Positions 60,118 to 64,000 of a DNA stretch of 64,000 nucleotides are shown here, one piece after another. Below the pieces are notes generated by a model. It was given only the letters and a program-made list of their open reading frames with translations, searched no databases and was not told where the DNA came from. Made by a program: the position numbers and the translations under genes. Origin of the DNA: Linepithema humile. Its lineage: Eukaryota > Arthropoda > Insecta > Hymenoptera > Formicidae. The first letter of the stretch is position 1; the number at the start of each line of letters is the position of its first letter. The stretch is taken from the NCBI RefSeq assembly GCF_040581485.1, contig NC_090133.1, forward strand, positions 17,546,001 to 17,610,000, read 5' to 3'.

Positions 60118-60211
60118 CAGTGAAATAATTGTTAAATAATTATCATATATTATTTATAATCATCCCTTGGCAGTATGTACATTGTGGAACTCTCACATTT
60201 GTGAAAATTGT

Positions 60212-63200
60212 CTAAGATGGAATCATTCCTTGTTTTCGTTTGATTTGAGAACCCATGCGGCGATTGTGATTGCCATGTGTAGCCTTGCGCACATTTTTCT
60301 TATGCCTGTTAGTTAGGACATCTTTGTTTTGCCCTTGCCCTTTGGGATTGCCTTAAATGAAGAATGTACACTTTAAGATTGGAATATATGTGACATGTGA
60401 TTAAAATACATTATTTGCAAGCATCTAGTTAGATAGCTCTGTCTCTTCTGTGACTTTATATTGTAATATTATGTTATATTTTATTATATCATTTCAGAGA
60501 ATACTAAATCAATATTTCAAGTAATATATTTCTATAAATTAAAAATAATTTTTTTATACTTACAAAAGAAGAATAAAATATTTTAATATGTTATATCTTT
60601 TAAGGGTTTGATAAGAAATTGTAAATGGTTTGAATGAAATATAATAAATGAAGTATAATAAATGAAACATACCAATTACATCATGTGCATTTTTGCTGTC
60701 TTTTGACGATTGTTTTCGCTGTTCAGTTTTAGCACGCAACTCCGCTGGATTTGATACGAAATGATCATTATTTTGTGTTGGTTTCTCATCTTCAACTTCT
60801 GTCTCATCCTCAGAACTAGCATTATTTTTATTGCTTGCACGGAATACCTAAATGCAAAATTTGTTGTATAAAAGGAAAGTAAATTTAAAAATCCATAAAA
60901 TTACATATTAAAACTAAAAATATTTAAACTAACTCTTGGAATGGTGAAAGGCCTAGCATCTATTTCTGTTGAATCATCTGGTGCACTATCACGAATATTA
61001 TGGCTGTCATATGTGTCGTCATATTCATCATCATAATCATCAATAATAGTATACTTTTCATAAATATTTCTAGATTTCTTAATTTCAGATTTATCGTTTA
61101 ACATTTCATTTGCATTTCTGTACTTATCTCTTCTGAAAAGAAAGAAAAATATGTTTGATATAAATCAGAATCAACATTCAAATTCTTCAATATAAATTAT
61201 TTTTTAAATTCAATATTTACCTTTTTCCCACATGAATCTTTGAATTGTCTATAACATCGTTTGTCATAATATCGAATTTATCATTGTCGAAAATGTTTAA
61301 CCTTTGAACACCAATGGCCAAATCTACTGCAGCAGATGGTTCCTAAAATAGACAGAAATAAGATACAATTATAATGCAAATCAATTCTTACTATTTTTCT
61401 CATTGTAATATAATTCTACTATTTACCATTGGATCCGGTGGTATGTATGGTATTTGCGTGTCGTAATCTTTCAAATTAGGTGGTAAAGAATCTTCAATGA
61501 CCGCATTTATTACAGACTCAACATTGTAATTATAGTGTTTTAAACATAACTGAAAATTTCAGGACATTATGTTTATGTAAATTTACATTTATAAAAATAT
61601 CACACAATGTGTTTTGTACACAATGTATTTGGCAAGTTTAGCACTGGTAGTGCTTGTTTTTAATTATATCGATTTATTAATCATAAATCAATACAACAAA
61701 TATAAGCAGAATTTTTACCTGTATAAAACCTTCACCACAATCGCATAAAATTTCTTTCACGTTTGAAATAAGAGACATTAATTTCTCAGGATCTTCAAAA
61801 GTAGATTCTGTCTTATTGTTTATATGGTTCACATCATTGTATTGTTTATCTTGCTGATTGCTTTGAATGCCACTAGTTCCAGCAACAGGTACCTACATAT
61901 AAGAACAAAATTAAAAAACAAAAAATTTTATACGTTTGCAAAACGATTACTTACGTTTACATAATTAAGGGGTGCATTAGCTGGCATCTTAGTCTCTCCA
62001 ATTGATGTATACAGCGAGTGTAAGATATATTCACGTTTTATTGTATCACTAATAATATGTAAAGAATTATATAATATATAATATAAATTTTTCTCTGATA
62101 TATGCTATTGTAATAATTTTTCTTTGAAAAGGATACATTTCAGGACAAAGTTTGGACACAGTTTCGAGATCATCGCCAATTGGGTAAAATTGATGATAAT
62201 CCACAATAAATTCCTTCTCAGATATAGCATTCATCAATAAATTCAGGTATTCATCTATGCAATTTCTTGTTTCATCTTCTGTTATTGTATTTCTAAACAT
62301 TCAATATCATTAAGTAAATCATATCTTTAACTACAATATTCATAAAAATTTCATCTTTTTTTTTATTACAAAGAACTATATTATTGTACTTACAGTTTTT
62401 TAAAAATATCCAATATAGGTTCATAAAGAATAATTCGAAAAAGATTCAGTATTTCCACTCTGGTTACATCAAGACGATGCTTTAGTTCGATGTATTTTGG
62501 CATATTTTCTTCATTATATGCTAATTTGTCTAATTTCTTATACATTTCAGGTATTGTATTTCCATATAACAAAACTATTCTAGCAAACAAAAATAATATA
62601 ATAGTATTAATATAGCATTTCAGAGATACGAATAAATATATTGCCAATTATAGAATTTATGTTTTGTTAATGAGATGATGATAAAATAAAGTGTAAACTT
62701 TAAAGAGAATAAACTCACTTGTTCATAAAGTCATCCGTATGAAATATGGCAATTATTGGACTGTAACTTTGTAATAATACAGTAAGAGTTGATGATATAT
62801 CTAGAATGTACAGTATTAAGTCTTCTAAATTATATAATGTCATCTCTGCATAATTATTTTCTTTTTCCGAAAGAGCCACTGCTTCAGTTATGTCAACTGG
62901 ACAATCTTTAAATCTCCGTTCAACATTTTCAAGAGCCTATATAAATAAGTGTAGACTAATTAATAGCTACAAAAATAATAACTCTACCATTTTTACTTAA
63001 TTTTAGACTATACAGTAATTAATTATTGACATTTAAAAAAAATTTTATTGAAGAATTAATTGTATCTATCAATTTTTTATATAAGTACATTTTTTTTCTT
63101 TTTTCTTTCTTTTGACTGATATTTCTTACAACCAGTAGTCAAAGTGCATACCACAAAGAAATTATAATAAATTTTTAAAATAATTTTTAAATCTTTCTCT

Positions 63201-64000
63201 TACCTTTATTAAACATGGCACAGATTTTCGAAGATCATCAAGATACATTGGTTGCAGACTAAATACACTTTGTATTAGTTTCTTTGTAACTTTGGCATTA
63301 TCTCTACCATATAGTTGACACAAGTCAAATATAATAGGTATTGTAAATAGATAATTATCGTACAATAAATTCCCATGAAATGGACGGTTCATATATTCTG
63401 TCAAACTTTCTTTGTTTGTAACAAGACGTGCAAAGACCATAAGTACATTATAGCGAAGCTTTTCTAACGTTTCCAACATTTCTGGTATAGTAGGAAAATT
63501 TTCTAATGCATAAAAAGGTGGAGCTTCTTGTAAAAAAGATATTAATGTATCCATGATTGAAGTATTATAAACAATATTGGACCAGAACCTAGATGAAACA
63601 AATCATGTAATAATCTTTTAAACATTAATATTATAAAAAACTATATAACTGTAATATTATACCGATAAAATGGAAGATGAAGTAACCAATTTAGATCTTC
63701 AATGATATAATTTGTAACCTCCATCCAGTGTTGTTTGGTACCCGGAATTTCAGAACCATCGTCATTATATATTTGTGGCATTTCATAATGTAATACATAA
63801 CGTTTATCTATCCACCTCGAATTCTAAAATTTGATATTTAACAATATATACAAATATATTAGAATATTAAATATCTGCTTATATACGCAACTATTAGAGA
63901 ATATTATAATATAGTCAATTTTGTTAGATATTTTGATAAATAAACATATTGCCAAAAATTAACTTACCAGTGCATTTATTGCAATAACCATTCCATCATT
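60212..64000 (-). CDS. ASCC2: Activating signal cointegrator 1 complex subunit 2 (partial, 5' end outside window)
   Basis: Twelve complete minus-strand exons plus one cut by the edge: 64000-63968 (partial), 63823-63663, 63588-63204, 62936-62719, 62579-62394, 62292-62137, 62048-61955, 61892-61719, 61549-61427, 61342-61221, 61132-60934, 60847-60673, 60351-60212. All phases agree and all donors are GT. Blocks matching human ASCC2: EDLNWLLHLP, NRPFHGNLLYDNYLF, a CUE ubiquitin-binding domain (LISNVKEIL, GEGFIQLCLKHYNY, ESVINAVIEDSLPP), the acidic DDEYDDTYDS, ARPFTIPR, and the C terminus ATHGNHNRR...QGMIPS, as in human. ASCC2 binds K63-linked ubiquitin and recruits the ASCC3 helicase complex in alkylation repair and ribosome quality control. 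Roughly the first 60 residues lie beyond position 64000. Confidence 0.95.

Noticed and set aside
1..64000. Search for CRISPR arrays, bacterial operons, prophage or viral genes, rRNA and tRNA
   Set aside because: Nothing with regular spaced repeats, phage or viral domains, or rRNA similarity was seen. I saw no tRNA cloverleaf but cannot exclude one without a covariance-model scan such as tRNAscan-SE.

Overview
The window is eukaryotic nuclear DNA, almost certainly from an insect and probably a hymenopteran (ant, bee or wasp). The evidence is a strongly AT-rich background, CpG-dense islands at gene starts, spliced genes with GT-AG introns, short TTAGG/CCTAA-type tracts, and proteins that align end to end with animal families. 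The hymenopteran call is inference. There is no bacterial, viral or CRISPR content.

Nine protein-coding genes were reconstructed exon by exon by requiring splice sites, reading phase and family homology to agree. Left to right they are: USH1G/Sans (+, 1.8-11.7 kb; ankyrin + SAM scaffold); HAPSTR1/C16orf72 (-, 17.1-19.8 kb); Arp1/centractin (-, 24.0-26.3 kb; dynactin filament subunit); MOGS, ER alpha-glucosidase I (-, 28.0-30.8 kb); SEPSECS, Sep-tRNA:Sec-tRNA synthase (-, 36.1-38.5 kb); NT5C2, cytosolic purine 5'-nucleotidase (+, 42.3-55.2 kb, with alternative N-terminal exons); FRA10AC1 (-, 56.5-57.9 kb); BIN3, a BAR protein (+, 58.8-60.0 kb); and ASCC2 (-, 60.2 kb to beyond the right edge, 5' end missing). 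All reading frames close without frameshifts. Each complete protein is close to the human family length except FRA10AC1, which is shorter at the N terminus.

The genes are unrelated housekeeping or cytoskeletal loci, not a pathway or an operon. SEPSECS/NT5C2 and FRA10AC1/BIN3 are divergent pairs. NT5C2/FRA10AC1 and BIN3/ASCC2 are convergent pairs, with only about 225 bp between the BIN3 and ASCC2 stop codons.

The remaining DNA is introns, UTRs and AT-rich spacers. The parts with visible structure are: a tandem duplication at the left edge; a partial exon duplication and several diverged repeats inside the Sans introns; a nested cluster of small palindromic (MITE-like) elements at 21.1-22.4 kb; a direct repeat inside the large NT5C2 intron; and CpG-rich islands near 1.4-2.1, 19.8-20.35, 39.2-40.3 and 49.5-50.1 kb. 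I found no convincing new multi-gene system. The best leads are the modular NT5C2 N terminus, an intact SEPSECS gene in a lineage reported to lack selenoproteins, the nested MITE cluster, and an unassigned antisense exon candidate at 41.3-41.4 kb.
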